Part shown: in pieces, positions 6,814 to 15,748 of the stretch
Layout: the number at the start of each line of letters is the position of its first letter
Position numbering within the stretch: the stretch's first letter is position 1
Origin: Roseovarius tolerans
GTDB taxonomy: Bacteria > Pseudomonadota > Alphaproteobacteria > Rhodobacterales > Rhodobacteraceae
NCBI RefSeq assembly: GCF_900109855.1
Contig: NZ_FOBO01000015.1
Coordinates: 1 to 64,000, forward strand
Direction: 5' to 3'
Length of the DNA stretch: 64,000 nucleotides
Made by a program: the position numbers and the translations under genes
Notes under the pieces: model-generated
Database searches by the model: none
What the model saw: only the letters and a program-made list of their open reading frames with translations
Told to the model about the DNA's origin: nothing

Positions 6814-8012
6814 CGGTATGTGGCGAGGGCCTCCTGATCTTTCGGAATGGCGTGCCCGAGGGCCTGTGCCAGATCGAAGAACCCCTTGCCCGGCAAGCCG
6901 GAATGCCGGTTGACCACCCCCGCTGCCACGAAGGGTCGGTCTGCCGCCGCGTCCTCGCGCATAGTGGCTTCGAGCGCCTGTGTCACCTTGCGCACAGAAC
7001 CCGGCAGGTAAAGCCCGAGCGCCCGAGCCAAGGCGCTGTATGTTATCGGTCTGACGTCGGTATCAAGGCTGTTCAAATGCGCGCGCACCCGGTCTGTGAG
7101 GGTCGCGGTCTTGGCTTCGATCCGGGCCTCGCGGCGCGGCGGCGGCACCTCGAAAATGCGGCCATTGTCATGCAGGTCCGCCGCCCAGGACCGGGTCGGC
7201 GCGAATACGCTGACGCGCGTGATCGGGCCACTCTGACCGGTGCGGGTCTCGACATGGCGCTCGATATCGCCATTGGCGAGGCCTGCCGAAAGCGTTTCCG
7301 GGGTAAGCCCGAGACGCCTTGCCAGAAACTCCGGGTCGATCCGCAGCTCGCCCTCGCTGTGATCCACGACCGAGGCGGGCACCGGGCGGGTCAGCTTTGG
7401 CGACGGGCCATCATCGCCGGTGTAATACGGGTTCACCCCGGCGTCGTGATCGGTCACGTCGATAATCTCGGTGATCTCCGGCAGCGCCGCCCGCAGCATC
7501 GTCTCGATCCCCTCGCGCAGGGTCTGGGACGAGGCCGCACAGCCCTGGCACCCCCCGGCAAAGCGCAGATGGACGCGGGCCTTTTCCACCCGGTCAACGC
7601 TCACACTGCCGCCATGCGCCGCAATCGCCGGATTGGCCTGCCGGTCGAGCAGGTCCTGCACCTGATCTAGGAGGCGCGCATCGTCATCCCGGGGCGGCTG
7701 CGCCGTGCCAAGCGGATGATCGCAGGTATCAAGTACCCTGCGTATCGCCTCCGCGATGCGCGGCTTGAGGTGCGTCCACTCTGCCCCTTCGGCACGCCGG
7801 ACATGGATCGAGGCCCCGCCGACCTGCACTTGCTCCACCCCGTCGATGGCGAAAAGGGCGGTGGCCAAGGGGGCGTTCTCGGCCTCGGCAGCCGTGAAGC
7901 TCACACTTGATCCGGGCTGAACATCGCTGTCGAGCAGGAACCGCATGGTCATCGGGTCACGATCAGAGGCCTGCACGCGAATCCGGCGCTTGGGGGGCGT
8001 AAGGTCAGACAT
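6789..8012 (-). CDS. Nfu/NifU-type Fe-S scaffold fused to two uncharacterised domains
   Basis: This 407-residue protein likely carries assembled Fe-S clusters to apoproteins. Residues about 20-92 resemble the Nfu N-terminal domain. Residues about 113-195 are a NifU C-terminal domain with the cluster-binding motif C155-QG-C158. Two further domains follow, at about 222-285 (DUF6522-like) and 304-395. Standard Nfu proteins are about 190 residues, so this is a fusion. I chose the ATG at 8012, which overlaps the mrp stop by 8 bases; the longer upstream frame would run inside mrp. It is third in the operon MarR-Mrp-Nfu, which supports an Fe-S role. Confidence 0.82.
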   Translation of the reverse strand: MSDLTPPKRRIRVQASDRDPMTMRFLLDSDVQPGSSVSFTAAEAENAPLATALFAIDGVEQVQVGGASIHVRRAEGAEWTHLKPRIAEAIRRVLDTCDHPLGTAQPPRDDDARLLDQVQDLLDRQANPAIAAHGGSVSVDRVEKARVHLRFAGGCQGCAASSQTLREGIETMLRAALPEITEIIDVTDHDAGVNPYYTGDDGPSPKLTRPVPASVVDHSEGELRIDPEFLARRLGLTPETLSAGLANGDIERHVETRTGQSGPITRVSVFAPTRSWAADLHDNGRIFEVPPPRREARIEAKTATLTDRVRAHLNSLDTDVRPITYSALARALGLYLPGSVRKVTQALEATMREDAAADRPFVAAGVVNRHSGLPGKGFFDLAQALGHAIPKDQEALATYRQRLTTRP

Positions 8013-9195
8013 CCTCGAGATCGCTTGCCTCCATCGCGCGCAGCGCCTTGAAGGTGTAAATCCCCGAACTGTGGCCATCGCTGAACGCGACGCCGATCCC
8101 GTAATTGCCGACATTCCAGATCCGAGTGGGTGCCACGTCGAGCGGCACGGCCGCGGGATCGAGCAGTCGCGCGCCCGACATCTCGTCGCGGCAGGCCGCA
8201 CACTGGCAGGCCAGTCGCATGTCGCGCGGGTTCAGCGCCATCTCGGCCCCGTCTTCCCAGGTAATCCGCAGGGTGGCGTCGTCATAGCGCATCGCGACGG
8301 GCAGTTCCGGGTTTCCATCCGGGTCGACGGCCCCGGGGGCGGGCTGTCCCGTGCCCTTGGCCACCTGCCAGTCGAACGGCGTCTGAAGCCCACGTCTGCC
8401 ACCCTCCACCCGGCCTGCCAAGGCCGAGGCAACATCACGATACGCCTGCGCGGCCTTGCCCTGGGGTGCGCTCAGGATCGCGGGCCGCCCGGTATCGCCG
8501 CTCTCCACCACCTCGGGGTCCAGCGGAACACTGCCGAGGAAGGGCACGTCGAGCGCCTGCGCGATCCGCGCACCACCGCCCTGCCGGAAAATATCAGTGA
8601 CCGTGCCGCAGCACGGGCAGGTAAACCCGCTCATGTTCTCGACAACGCCGATGATCGGCACGCTGACCTGTTCCATCATCCGCAACCCGCGCCGCACGAT
8701 CCGCAGGCTGACATCCTGCGGCGTGGTCACAACCACCGCACCGTTCAGCGGAAAGGCCTGCGCCAAAGTGAGCTGGATATCGCCCGTCCCTGGCGGCAGG
8801 TCGAGCAGCAAGAGGTCGATGCCCTCCCAATCGACCTGCGTGATGAACATCTGCAGATACTTGGTCACCATCGGCCCGCGCAGCACGGCGGGCTTGTCGT
8901 CGCTCGTGAGCATGGCCATTGAGATCACCTTGATACCATGCCCCTCCGCCGGGATCACTTTTTTGGCGGGCGACATGGCGGGGGGGCCGCTGTCGGACAG
9001 CCCGAGCATGCCGGGAATGGAGGGGCCGTAGAGATCAGCATCGACGATCCCGACACGCAGCCCGCTTTCGCGAAGGGCGAGCGCAAGGTTGACCGTCACG
9101 GTCGATTTGCCAACACCGCCCTTGCCGCTGCTGACCGCGATCATCGCGGGCAGGCCGCTGCGCGGGTCCGCATCCTGCTGCTGCGTCTGGCTCAT
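8005..9195 (-). CDS. apbC: Mrp/ApbC Fe-S carrier ATPase with C-terminal DUF971 domain
   Basis: This is a 396-residue P-loop ATPase of the Mrp/NBP35 family that delivers [4Fe-4S] clusters. The deviant Walker A GKGGVGKST is at 24-32, followed by DADLYGPSIP and LLLDLPPGTGD. A CPCC motif near residue 200 is the cluster site at the dimer interface. From about 310 comes a DUF971 domain containing CQCAAC. The usual N-terminal MIP18-like domain of Mrp is absent. The ATG at 9195 overlaps the upstream marR stop codon, so translation is coupled. The neighbours mark an Fe-S assembly operon. Confidence 0.9.
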   Translation of the reverse strand: MSQTQQQDADPRSGLPAMIAVSSGKGGVGKSTVTVNLALALRESGLRVGIVDADLYGPSIPGMLGLSDSGPPAMSPAKKVIPAEGHGIKVISMAMLTSDDKPAVLRGPMVTKYLQMFITQVDWEGIDLLLLDLPPGTGDIQLTLAQAFPLNGAVVVTTPQDVSLRIVRRGLRMMEQVSVPIIGVVENMSGFTCPCCGTVTDIFRQGGGARIAQALDVPFLGSVPLDPEVVESGDTGRPAILSAPQGKAAQAYRDVASALAGRVEGGRRGLQTPFDWQVAKGTGQPAPGAVDPDGNPELPVAMRYDDATLRITWEDGAEMALNPRDMRLACQCAACRDEMSGARLLDPAAVPLDVAPTRIWNVGNYGIGVAFSDGHSSGIYTFKALRAMEASDLEDV

Positions 9196-9794
9196 GGCTT
9201 GGATCCTGTAGGTTCGGTTTTCGTGGAAGTTGTCGAGAAATTCGCGCATAGCTGGCCGATCTCGAACGGGGCGAGGTCGCTTGCCACGCAGGCGCAATAG
9301 GCGGCCCCGTCACGATCCTCGAAATAGCGGCAGTCGCCACAGGTACCAAAGCCGCGATCCCCCCGGTGCCGCGCAAGGTTCGAGGCGATATCCGGCAGGG
9401 CGCGCGCGAGGGTGGCGTGATCGGCATCGCTCAGCCCGGCAAGTGCCGAGACAAGGTGGCGCAGCGGATCGCGCGCAAGGATGTCGCGGCCCTGCCCCGT
9501 CACCTCGAAACGCACGCTGCGCTTGTCCGTGTCCGAAGCATGCCGTTCCAGAAACCCGCCCTGCACCAATGACTTGATCACCTGCGAGGCCGTGCCGCGC
9601 GTCGTCGCCTGAAAGCTGGCAAAGGCCGACGGCGTGCGCGACGCCCGATTGGCGCGCGCAAAAAATCGCAGCGCCGTCCATTGCGCGGCGGTCAGCATAT
9701 CCTCGCGCCCCTCGGCGCGCGCAGACCGCCCGACATGCACGAGCATTTCGGCCAACTGCTCAAGGTGTTCGATGTGGGGGATACGGGCTGACAT
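9192..9794 (-). CDS. MarR-type regulator with a five-cysteine C-terminal tail
   Basis: This is a 200-residue protein. A MarR winged helix spans about 35-100 (AAQWTALRFF, GTASQVIKSLVQGGFLER, DKRSVRFEVTGQG). After a helical linker, the tail holds C152, C155, C167, C169 and C183, absent from ordinary MarR proteins and suited to an Fe-S cluster or zinc. It leads the mrp-nfu operon (stop overlaps the mrp start), so it may sense Fe-S status; that is inference. The ATG at 9794 is chosen; the longer frame would enter the operator region. Repeats of CGATTCAAAAC upstream are candidate operators. Confidence 0.85.
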   Translation of the reverse strand: MSARIPHIEHLEQLAEMLVHVGRSARAEGREDMLTAAQWTALRFFARANRASRTPSAFASFQATTRGTASQVIKSLVQGGFLERHASDTDKRSVRFEVTGQGRDILARDPLRHLVSALAGLSDADHATLARALPDIASNLARHRGDRGFGTCGDCRYFEDRDGAAYCACVASDLAPFEIGQLCANFSTTSTKTEPTGSKP

Positions 9795-9802
9795 GGTAAT
9801 TT

Positions 9803-9863
9803 GATAGCGATTCAAAACCAGTTTGACAAGGGCCGCCTGTTCTATATGATTTCGATTCAAAAC
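9803..9863. promoter_or_regulatory. Divergent marR/rpoH promoter region with repeated CGATTCAAAAC boxes
   Basis: An 11-bp direct repeat CGATTCAAAAC occurs at 9808-9818 and 9853-9863. The first is part of an inverted repeat TTTGA-N7-TCAAA. Between them a plus-strand promoter reads TTGACA (9823-9828), 16 bp, TATGAT (9845-9850), aimed at rpoH. A minus-strand TTGTCA-N16-CTATCA shares the same -35 area, aimed at marR. The boxes flank both promoters, as expected for a MarR autoregulator that may also influence the sigma factor gene. Confidence 0.6.
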
Positions 9864-9887
9864 TAAATCTCACCGTAGACCGAGCCC

Positions 9888-10760
9888 ATGAACAAACCCT
9901 TCATCCCGAGCGATCCCAAACACCATCGCAACCGGCCAAGGCCGGGCTTTCTAAGTGCCGATGACGAACAGCGCCTCGCCCGGGCGTGGCAGGACAACCG
10001 CGATGTCGACGCGCGCAACCGGTTGGTGCGCGCCTTTGCACCGCTTGCCATGGCCACGGCCAAACGTCACTCGAGGGACAAGAAACTGGATGACCCGGAC
10101 CTGATCCAACATGCCCATATCGGCCTCATCAAGGCCGCGAACGGCTTTGATCCGGACAAGGGGTTTCGCTTCTCGACCTATGCAGCCTGGTGGATCAGGG
10201 CCGAATTGCAGGAGTATCGCCTGCGCACCTGGTCGATGGTACAACGCACACGCACGGCAAAATCCCGCAAGGTGTTCTTCAATCTGCATCGCCTTGAGGA
10301 TGACGTGAATGCGCCTCAAGGCGAGACCCGCGATGAAAAGAATCGCCGCGTCGCCACGGCCCTTGGTCTTGAACCATCCGAACTCGACGCCTTCAGAACC
10401 GAGTTCGCCGGGAATGACAGTTCGCTCAACCGGCCCGCCTCGTCAGAGGATGGCGATGACATCATCAATTTGCTGCAAGACCCAGATTGCGACGTCGAAC
10501 AGCAGGTCTCCGACCGGCTGGACCGCAAAAAATTCTGGCAAGAGGCAAAGACCCATTTCGGCAAGCTGCCCGACCGCGAACGCGTGATCGTCGTCTCCAC
10601 GGTTTTGAAGGATCCGCCGATGACGCTCGAAGAACTCGGCACGGTCTACGGCATATCGCGCGAGCGGGTGCGCCAGTTGCGCGAGCGTGGCCTCGAACGT
10701 CTGCGCGGTTCCATGGGCGACAGTCTGGACCATCACCGCCCTGCCCTCGCGCCTCGGTAA
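9888..10760 (+). CDS. rpoH: RNA polymerase sigma-32 family factor
   Basis: This is a 290-residue heat-shock-type sigma factor. Region 2 includes LDDPDLIQHAHIGLIKAANGFDPD and the FSTYAAWWIRAELQEY recognition segment. An RpoH box (SRKVFFNLHRL, about 126-136) marks the sigma-32 group. Region 4.2 ends with the helix-turn-helix MTLEELGTVYGISRERVRQL. Rhodobacterales usually have RpoHI (heat) and RpoHII (singlet oxygen, oxidative stress); I cannot say which this is. It is divergent from the Fe-S operon and shares its regulatory region, which would fit an oxidative-stress link. Confidence 0.92.
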   Translation: MNKPFIPSDPKHHRNRPRPGFLSADDEQRLARAWQDNRDVDARNRLVRAFAPLAMATAKRHSRDKKLDDPDLIQHAHIGLIKAANGFDPDKGFRFSTYAAWWIRAELQEYRLRTWSMVQRTRTAKSRKVFFNLHRLEDDVNAPQGETRDEKNRRVATALGLEPSELDAFRTEFAGNDSSLNRPASSEDGDDIINLLQDPDCDVEQQVSDRLDRKKFWQEAKTHFGKLPDRERVIVVSTVLKDPPMTLEELGTVYGISRERVRQLRERGLERLRGSMGDSLDHHRPALAPR

Positions 10761-10976
10761 GGCAGGAGACTGCGCGTTCGACTTATGCGTTTGCAAACCG
10801 ACACCGGACAGATTACGCGTCAGGCGCATGCGCTGACGCGGGCGCACGATCGCCCCGCCCTTATACGGTCATCTTCGGTCCGCGCAGTCGCCAGACACTG
10901 AAAGGGGATTCACATCACCGCCAAGTTCAAAAAATCGCCGGATTTTCCAAGTGCGCGACCCAGAACAGAGACGCCG

Positions 10977-11123
10977 ATGGAAAAGACCAACCGCGCCGTC
11001 AAGTTGATCGCCGAAGAGGAAAACACCCAACGGCAGGAAAAAATGGCCCGTCTTCGCAAGGCCCGTCACGAAAGCGAGAAGAGCGCGGCGACACCGGCGG
11101 ATGACACACAAAAGAAGACCTGA
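10977..11123 (+). CDS. Small charged hypothetical protein (possible upstream ATC start)
   Basis: An open frame from ATG 10977 gives 48 residues, highly charged and helical (NRAVKLIAEEENTQRQEKMARLRKARHESEK in part). The same frame stays open and protein-like upstream to position 10914, where an ATC codon follows a good AGGGG ribosome-binding site; the added residues (TAKFKKSPDFPSA) look like natural protein. Either the annotated ATG or a rare ATC start is used. It has no recognised domain. It lies downstream of rpoH and converges on sulP. Confidence 0.55.
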   Translation: MEKTNRAVKLIAEEENTQRQEKMARLRKARHESEKSAATPADDTQKKT

Positions 11124-11137
11124 GTCAGAAAGCGGCT

Positions 11138-12853
11138 TCAACGGCGCGGGGTCAGGCACTGCCACGCGTCGTATTGCGACAGGAACACCTGACCACCCAT
11201 TTCGTCCAGAAAATGACTGCGCTTCAGGCGGTCCATCACCGGCCCCTTGACCTCGCTCAGGTGCAGGGTGATGCCCGCCGCCTCGAGCCGTTCATTGATC
11301 GCCTCAAGGCTTTCGAGCGCCGAAAAGTCGATCTCGTTCACCGCCGAGCACATCAGAACAACGTGCCGCAACGCGCAATCCTCGGCGATCCTGTCCTGAA
11401 TGAGGTCCTCCAGAAACCGCGCATTGGCGAAATAGAGGCTCTGATCCACCCGCAGCGTCAGCAGCGCGGGATCGGTCTCGACCTCGTGGCGCAGAATGTT
11501 GCGGAAATGCTGCGTGCCGGGCACCAGCCCCACCTCGGCCACATGCGGGCGCGACGTCTTGTAAAGATGCAGCGCCAGCGACAGGATCACACCAGCGGAC
11601 ACGCCCGCCTCCACCCCCATACCGAGGGTGAGCAGGATGGTGGCCAGAACGGCGGTGAAATCGGCCTTGGAATAACCCCAGGATTTGCGCAGGATCGAGA
11701 AATCCACAAGGCTGAGGACGGCCACTATGATCGTCGCTGCCAGCACCGCCTTGGGCAGAAAGAAAATGAGCGGCGTCAGCGCCAGTGCGGCGATGGCCAA
11801 ACCCACGGCGGTGAACGCCCCGGCGGCGGGCGTCTCGGCGCCCGAGTCGAAATTCACCACCGAACGCGAAAAGCCCCCGGTGACCGGATAGCCACCGGTA
11901 AAGGCCGCGCCAAGGTTGGCCGCGCCCAGGCCGATCAGTTCCTGATCGGGGTCGATCCGCTGGCGTTTCTTGGCGGCCAACGTCTGCGCCACTGACACCG
12001 ATTCGACAAACCCGATGATCGAGATGAGCACCGCAGGCAAAAGCAGCGTAGACAAAAGATCAGGTGAAAGATCGGGCAATGTCAGTGGCGGCAGGCCCTG
12101 CGGCACCGTCCCCACGATGGCCACCCCACGCGCATCCAGCCCAAAGAGCCAGACGGCAAGGGTCGAGACCGCAACGGCCGCCACAGGCCCGGTCTTGGCC
12201 AGAATGTCAGCCATGCGCGGCGCGAGGCCCGCACGGAGCAAGAGCGGCTTGAGCCCCTTGCGCACCCAGAACAGGAACGCGGTTGCCAGCACGCCGACCA
12301 TCAGGGTCGGCCAGTTCACTGCACCGAGATGCGCGACAAGCGTGCGCAGCATCTCGATCAGCGTATGTCCGCCCGCAGGCACGCCGAGGATATGCTTGAG
12401 CTGACTCGTGGCGATCAGGATGCCTGACGCGGTGATGAAGCCCGCGATCACCGGATGGCTGAGGAAATTAGCGACAAAGCCCAGCCTTAGCAGCCCCATG
12501 CCCAACAGCATCGCCCCCGACAGAAGCGCCAGCGTCAGTGCCGCTGCGGCGTAGCCCATGCTGCCCGCCTCAGCGACCTGCCCGATGGCCGCTGCCGTCA
12601 TCAGCGACACCACCGCCACCGGCCCCACCGCCAGTGCGCGGCTGGTGCCGAACAGCGAATAAAGAATGATCGGCACGATCGAGGCATAGATCCCCGCCTG
12701 CGTGGGCAGCCCCGCCAAGAGCGCATAGGCCAATGATTGCGGGATCAGCATGATCGTCACGATCACCGCCGCCACTAGATCATTGGTCAGCGTGGCGCGA
12801 CTATAGCTGCGCCCCCAGTCGAGCGGTGGGAAATAACGGGCAATGCGGGTCAT
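11138..12853 (-). CDS. SulP/SLC26 family anion transporter with STAS domain
   Basis: This is a 571-residue integral membrane transporter. The N-terminal half has the sulfate-permease signature (TIMLIPQSLAYALLAGLPTQ), with about 10-12 hydrophobic segments to residue ~400, then a cytoplasmic STAS domain (about 440-555). Such proteins import or exchange sulfate, bicarbonate or other anions. It follows the sulfide:quinone oxidoreductase gene by 53 bp on the same strand. A role in moving sulfur-oxidation products is therefore likely, but substrate identity is inferred. Confidence 0.88.
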   Translation of the reverse strand: MTRIARYFPPLDWGRSYSRATLTNDLVAAVIVTIMLIPQSLAYALLAGLPTQAGIYASIVPIILYSLFGTSRALAVGPVAVVSLMTAAAIGQVAEAGSMGYAAAALTLALLSGAMLLGMGLLRLGFVANFLSHPVIAGFITASGILIATSQLKHILGVPAGGHTLIEMLRTLVAHLGAVNWPTLMVGVLATAFLFWVRKGLKPLLLRAGLAPRMADILAKTGPVAAVAVSTLAVWLFGLDARGVAIVGTVPQGLPPLTLPDLSPDLLSTLLLPAVLISIIGFVESVSVAQTLAAKKRQRIDPDQELIGLGAANLGAAFTGGYPVTGGFSRSVVNFDSGAETPAAGAFTAVGLAIAALALTPLIFFLPKAVLAATIIVAVLSLVDFSILRKSWGYSKADFTAVLATILLTLGMGVEAGVSAGVILSLALHLYKTSRPHVAEVGLVPGTQHFRNILRHEVETDPALLTLRVDQSLYFANARFLEDLIQDRIAEDCALRHVVLMCSAVNEIDFSALESLEAINERLEAAGITLHLSEVKGPVMDRLKRSHFLDEMGGQVFLSQYDAWQCLTPRR

Positions 12854-12906
12854 TCGTGGTGGTCTTTCAGAAAAGAGGCATCAGGCGGGGAGAGGGGGCC
12901 GCAGCC

Positions 12907-14583
12907 TCATCCCCCGGCGCTGATCTTCTCGGGCCGCGCCAGCCATTCGCGTCCGCGCAGCATCGCCTTCCAATAGATTGGCGGCAGCATCTTTTCCTTG
13001 AGCAGCCAGGCCAGACGGCTGGGTTTGGTGCCGTCGATGATAAACTTCGGGAAGCTGGGCTTCATCACCCCGCCATATCCGAACTCGGCCAGCACAATCT
13101 TGCCGCGCTCCACCGTCAGCGGGCACGATCCATAGCCATCATACTGCGCCACCGGTTCGCGACCACGGATGTCGGCGACGATATTCTCGGCCACCACCGG
13201 GGCCTGAATCCGCGCCGCCGCCGCCGTCTTGGCATTGGGCGCATTCATCACGTCACCCAATGACCAGATGTTGTCATGGGTCTTGTGGCGCAGCGTCGCC
13301 TGATCCACGTCGATCCATCCGGCGGCATCGGCCAAGGGCGAGACCCGGATGAAATCCGGCGCGCATTGCGGCGGGCAGACATGGAGCATGTCGAACTCCA
13401 TCGTCACGCGTTCGGGAGCACTGTCAGGCTTTGCCACCTCAAAGGTCGCCTGCTTCGCCGGGCCATCCACCGCCACGAGATTGTGAAAGAAATCCAGACG
13501 TGCGCCGTATTTGTCCATGTAGGATTGCAGCGCGGGCACGTAATCCTTGACCCCGAACAGGACGCCACCCGCGTTGCAAAACCCGATCTCGATATCCCTC
13601 AGACGGCCCGTGCGAAACCAGTGATCCGCCGAGAGATAGAGCGCCTTTTGCGGCGCACCCGCGCATTTGATCGGCATCGGCGGTTGGGTGAAAAGCGCGC
13701 GGCCCTGCTTCAGCCCCTGCACCAGTTCCCATGTGTAAGAGGCCAGATCGTAACGATAATTCGAGGTGACGCCATTGCGCCCGAGGGTCTCCTCCAGACC
13801 TTCGACCCTTGCCCAATCGAGCTTGAGCCCCGGGCAGATCACGAGGCGGTCGTATTTCACCACCCGACAGCCATCAAGGATCACGGCGTTGTCCTTGGGC
13901 TCGAACGCGGCCACGGCGGATTTGATCCAATGCACCCCGCGCGGGATGAGGCTGCCCATGGTTTTTGCGGTCTCGGCAGGCTCGAAGATGCCGCCACCGA
14001 CCATGGTCCAGCCGGGTTGATAGTAATGAATTTCCGCAGGGTCGATCAGGGCGATCTCCAGCCCCGGCTTGCGCGCCTTGAGGCTGGCCGCCACCGCGAT
14101 GCCGCCCGCGCCGCCGCCGACGATCACTACATCGAATTTCGCATCGCCGGTATCGGTAGGCGTCTTGCCGCCATTCACGATCCGCCGCGCAACCCCGGCC
14201 ATGTCGTACCCGGCGGCCTTGGTCGCGGCGAGAATTTCGGGCACCGGTCGGCTCTTGGCCTGGCTCAATGACCAGAGTGTGGCCGAGCGCGTACCGGTGC
14301 GGCAGTAGGCCAGCACCGGACCGGGCAGTTGCATCAGCGCCTGCCCGAACGCGTCGGCATCACCGTCCTGCACAATGCCCGATGTGACGGGCAGATAGCG
14401 CGCCTCCAGCCCCGCCGCCTTCGTCGCCGCCTCGATCTCGTCGAAGGTCGGCTGATCCGCCCCCTCCCCATCGGGACGGTTGCAGATAATCGCACGATAG
14501 CCCGCCTCGCGGATCGCCGCCACATCCCCGGCGCTGATCTGGGGGCTGACCGACAGCGCGTCGGTCACCTTGTTGAATTGCAT
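12907..14583 (-). CDS. DUF442 phosphatase-like domain fused to sulfide:quinone oxidoreductase
   Basis: This is a 558-residue fusion. Residues 1-110 are a DUF442/BLH-like domain with a phosphatase-type loop CRTGTRSA. Residues ~150-545 form an FAD-binding SQR-like oxidoreductase with DVVIVGGGAGGIAVAAS as dinucleotide motif. It also has the cysteine-bearing KCAGAPQKA segment and HVCPPQC, both near the redox centre. The enzyme oxidises sulfide to persulfide and passes electrons to quinone in the membrane. The persulfide dioxygenase gene precedes it in the operon. DUF442-SQR fusions are known in sulfide detoxification operons of Rhizobiales and Rhodobacterales. Confidence 0.9.
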   Translation of the reverse strand: MQFNKVTDALSVSPQISAGDVAAIREAGYRAIICNRPDGEGADQPTFDEIEAATKAAGLEARYLPVTSGIVQDGDADAFGQALMQLPGPVLAYCRTGTRSATLWSLSQAKSRPVPEILAATKAAGYDMAGVARRIVNGGKTPTDTGDAKFDVVIVGGGAGGIAVAASLKARKPGLEIALIDPAEIHYYQPGWTMVGGGIFEPAETAKTMGSLIPRGVHWIKSAVAAFEPKDNAVILDGCRVVKYDRLVICPGLKLDWARVEGLEETLGRNGVTSNYRYDLASYTWELVQGLKQGRALFTQPPMPIKCAGAPQKALYLSADHWFRTGRLRDIEIGFCNAGGVLFGVKDYVPALQSYMDKYGARLDFFHNLVAVDGPAKQATFEVAKPDSAPERVTMEFDMLHVCPPQCAPDFIRVSPLADAAGWIDVDQATLRHKTHDNIWSLGDVMNAPNAKTAAAARIQAPVVAENIVADIRGREPVAQYDGYGSCPLTVERGKIVLAEFGYGGVMKPSFPKFIIDGTKPSRLAWLLKEKMLPPIYWKAMLRGREWLARPEKISAGG

Positions 14584-14619
14584 TGCGTTTCCTCCCGTTC
14601 GGGGTCCTGCGCCCTGACC

Positions 14620-15504
14620 TCAGAGTGCGTTGACCGGCACCTTCAGCATCGGGTTGCCGTCGCGGTCCGTCGGCACCTCGCCCGCGCGCATGTTCACCTG
14701 AAGCGAGGGCAGGATCAGGCGCGGCATGTCGAGTGTCGCGTCCCGCTCGGTGCGGAACTTGACGAACTGTTCCTTTGTCTTGCCGCCACCAACGTGGATG
14801 TTATGCGCCTTTTCTTCGGCCACCGTGGTTTCCCACCGGATGTCCCGGCCATTCGGGCCGTAATCGTGACACATGAAGAGGCGCATGGCGTCGGGCAGCG
14901 CCAGCACCTTTTGAATGCTGTCATAGAGCGTCGCCGCATCGCCGCCCGGAAAATCCGCCCGCGCCGATCCGCCATCGGGCATGAACAGCGTATCGCCCAC
15001 GAAGGCCGCGTTCCCCATCACATGGGTCATGCAGGCAGGGGTATGGCCGGGGGTGTGCATCGCGAAACAGGTCATGCCACCGACGGTGTAGGTATCGCCA
15101 TCCTTGAACAGCCGGTCGAACTGCGACCCGTCGCGCTGAAACTCGGTACCCTCGTTGAATATCTTGCCGAAGACATCCTGCACGATCAGGATATTCTCTC
15201 CGATCCCGATCTTGCCGCCGAGTTTGTCCTGAATATAGGGCGCGGCACTCAGGTGATCGGCATGGACATGGGTCTCGATGATCCATTCGAGGCTCAATCC
15301 GCGCTTTTGGACCGTCGCGATCATCGCGTCAGCATGCTCGTACGTGATACGGCCCGCAGCATAGTCGATATCCATCACCGAATCGACGATCGCGCAGGCG
15401 TCCGAGGCCGGATCCTTGACGATGTAGCTGATCGTGTTCGTGGCCGCGTCAAAGAACGCCTCGACCTCTGGTTTCACGTCCATGTTCACAGGATAATCGG
15501 CCAT
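14620..15504 (-). CDS. Metallo-beta-lactamase fold persulfide dioxygenase (ETHE1/BLH-like)
   Basis: This is a 294-residue metallo-hydrolase-fold protein. The metal-binding motif HVHADH is at 79-84, with HTPGHT and GDTLF further on and a later HDYGPNGRD segment typical of BLH/ETHE1 persulfide dioxygenases. These oxidise glutathione persulfide to sulfite using one Fe(II). It is the first gene of the operon with SQR and SulP, so it receives the product of SQR. An ATTC-N8-GAAT operator lies about 75 bp upstream. The length is typical of the BLH group. Confidence 0.9.
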   Translation of the reverse strand: MADYPVNMDVKPEVEAFFDAATNTISYIVKDPASDACAIVDSVMDIDYAAGRITYEHADAMIATVQKRGLSLEWIIETHVHADHLSAAPYIQDKLGGKIGIGENILIVQDVFGKIFNEGTEFQRDGSQFDRLFKDGDTYTVGGMTCFAMHTPGHTPACMTHVMGNAAFVGDTLFMPDGGSARADFPGGDAATLYDSIQKVLALPDAMRLFMCHDYGPNGRDIRWETTVAEEKAHNIHVGGGKTKEQFVKFRTERDATLDMPRLILPSLQVNMRAGEVPTDRDGNPMLKVPVNAL

Positions 15505-15577
15505 GGTTTGCTCCTCGGTAGACAGGTTGCAGCGTCCCTAGCACGTCCGCGCATGACGGTCGGTGACTCCGTCACAA

Positions 15578-15597
15578 ACATTCGAGAAACAGAATGT
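15578..15597. promoter_or_regulatory. SqrR/BigR-type operator (ATTC-N8-GAAT)
   Basis: The inverted repeat ACATTC-N8-GAATGT occupies 15578-15597 and contains a perfect ATTC-N8-GAAT. This matches the recognition pattern known for the persulfide-responsive ArsR-family repressors SqrR and BigR, which control sqr and persulfide dioxygenase genes. No sqrR/bigR gene is in the window. The site lies between the divergent sulfur operon and the HlyD exporter operon, so either or both could be controlled. Confidence 0.7.
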
Positions 15598-15748
15598 GTA
15601 AAACGCACAAGAAACCGCGCGCCATCAGAGGTGCTGATGATTTGCGTCAAGGTCGCGCTGTGGCAGTCGTCTATGCTGCCTTTAGGTGACGGCACCGGAC
15701 CCCGCGTCGGTGGACCGGGTCGCACGCCCTGTCGGAAAGGAGGCCAAT

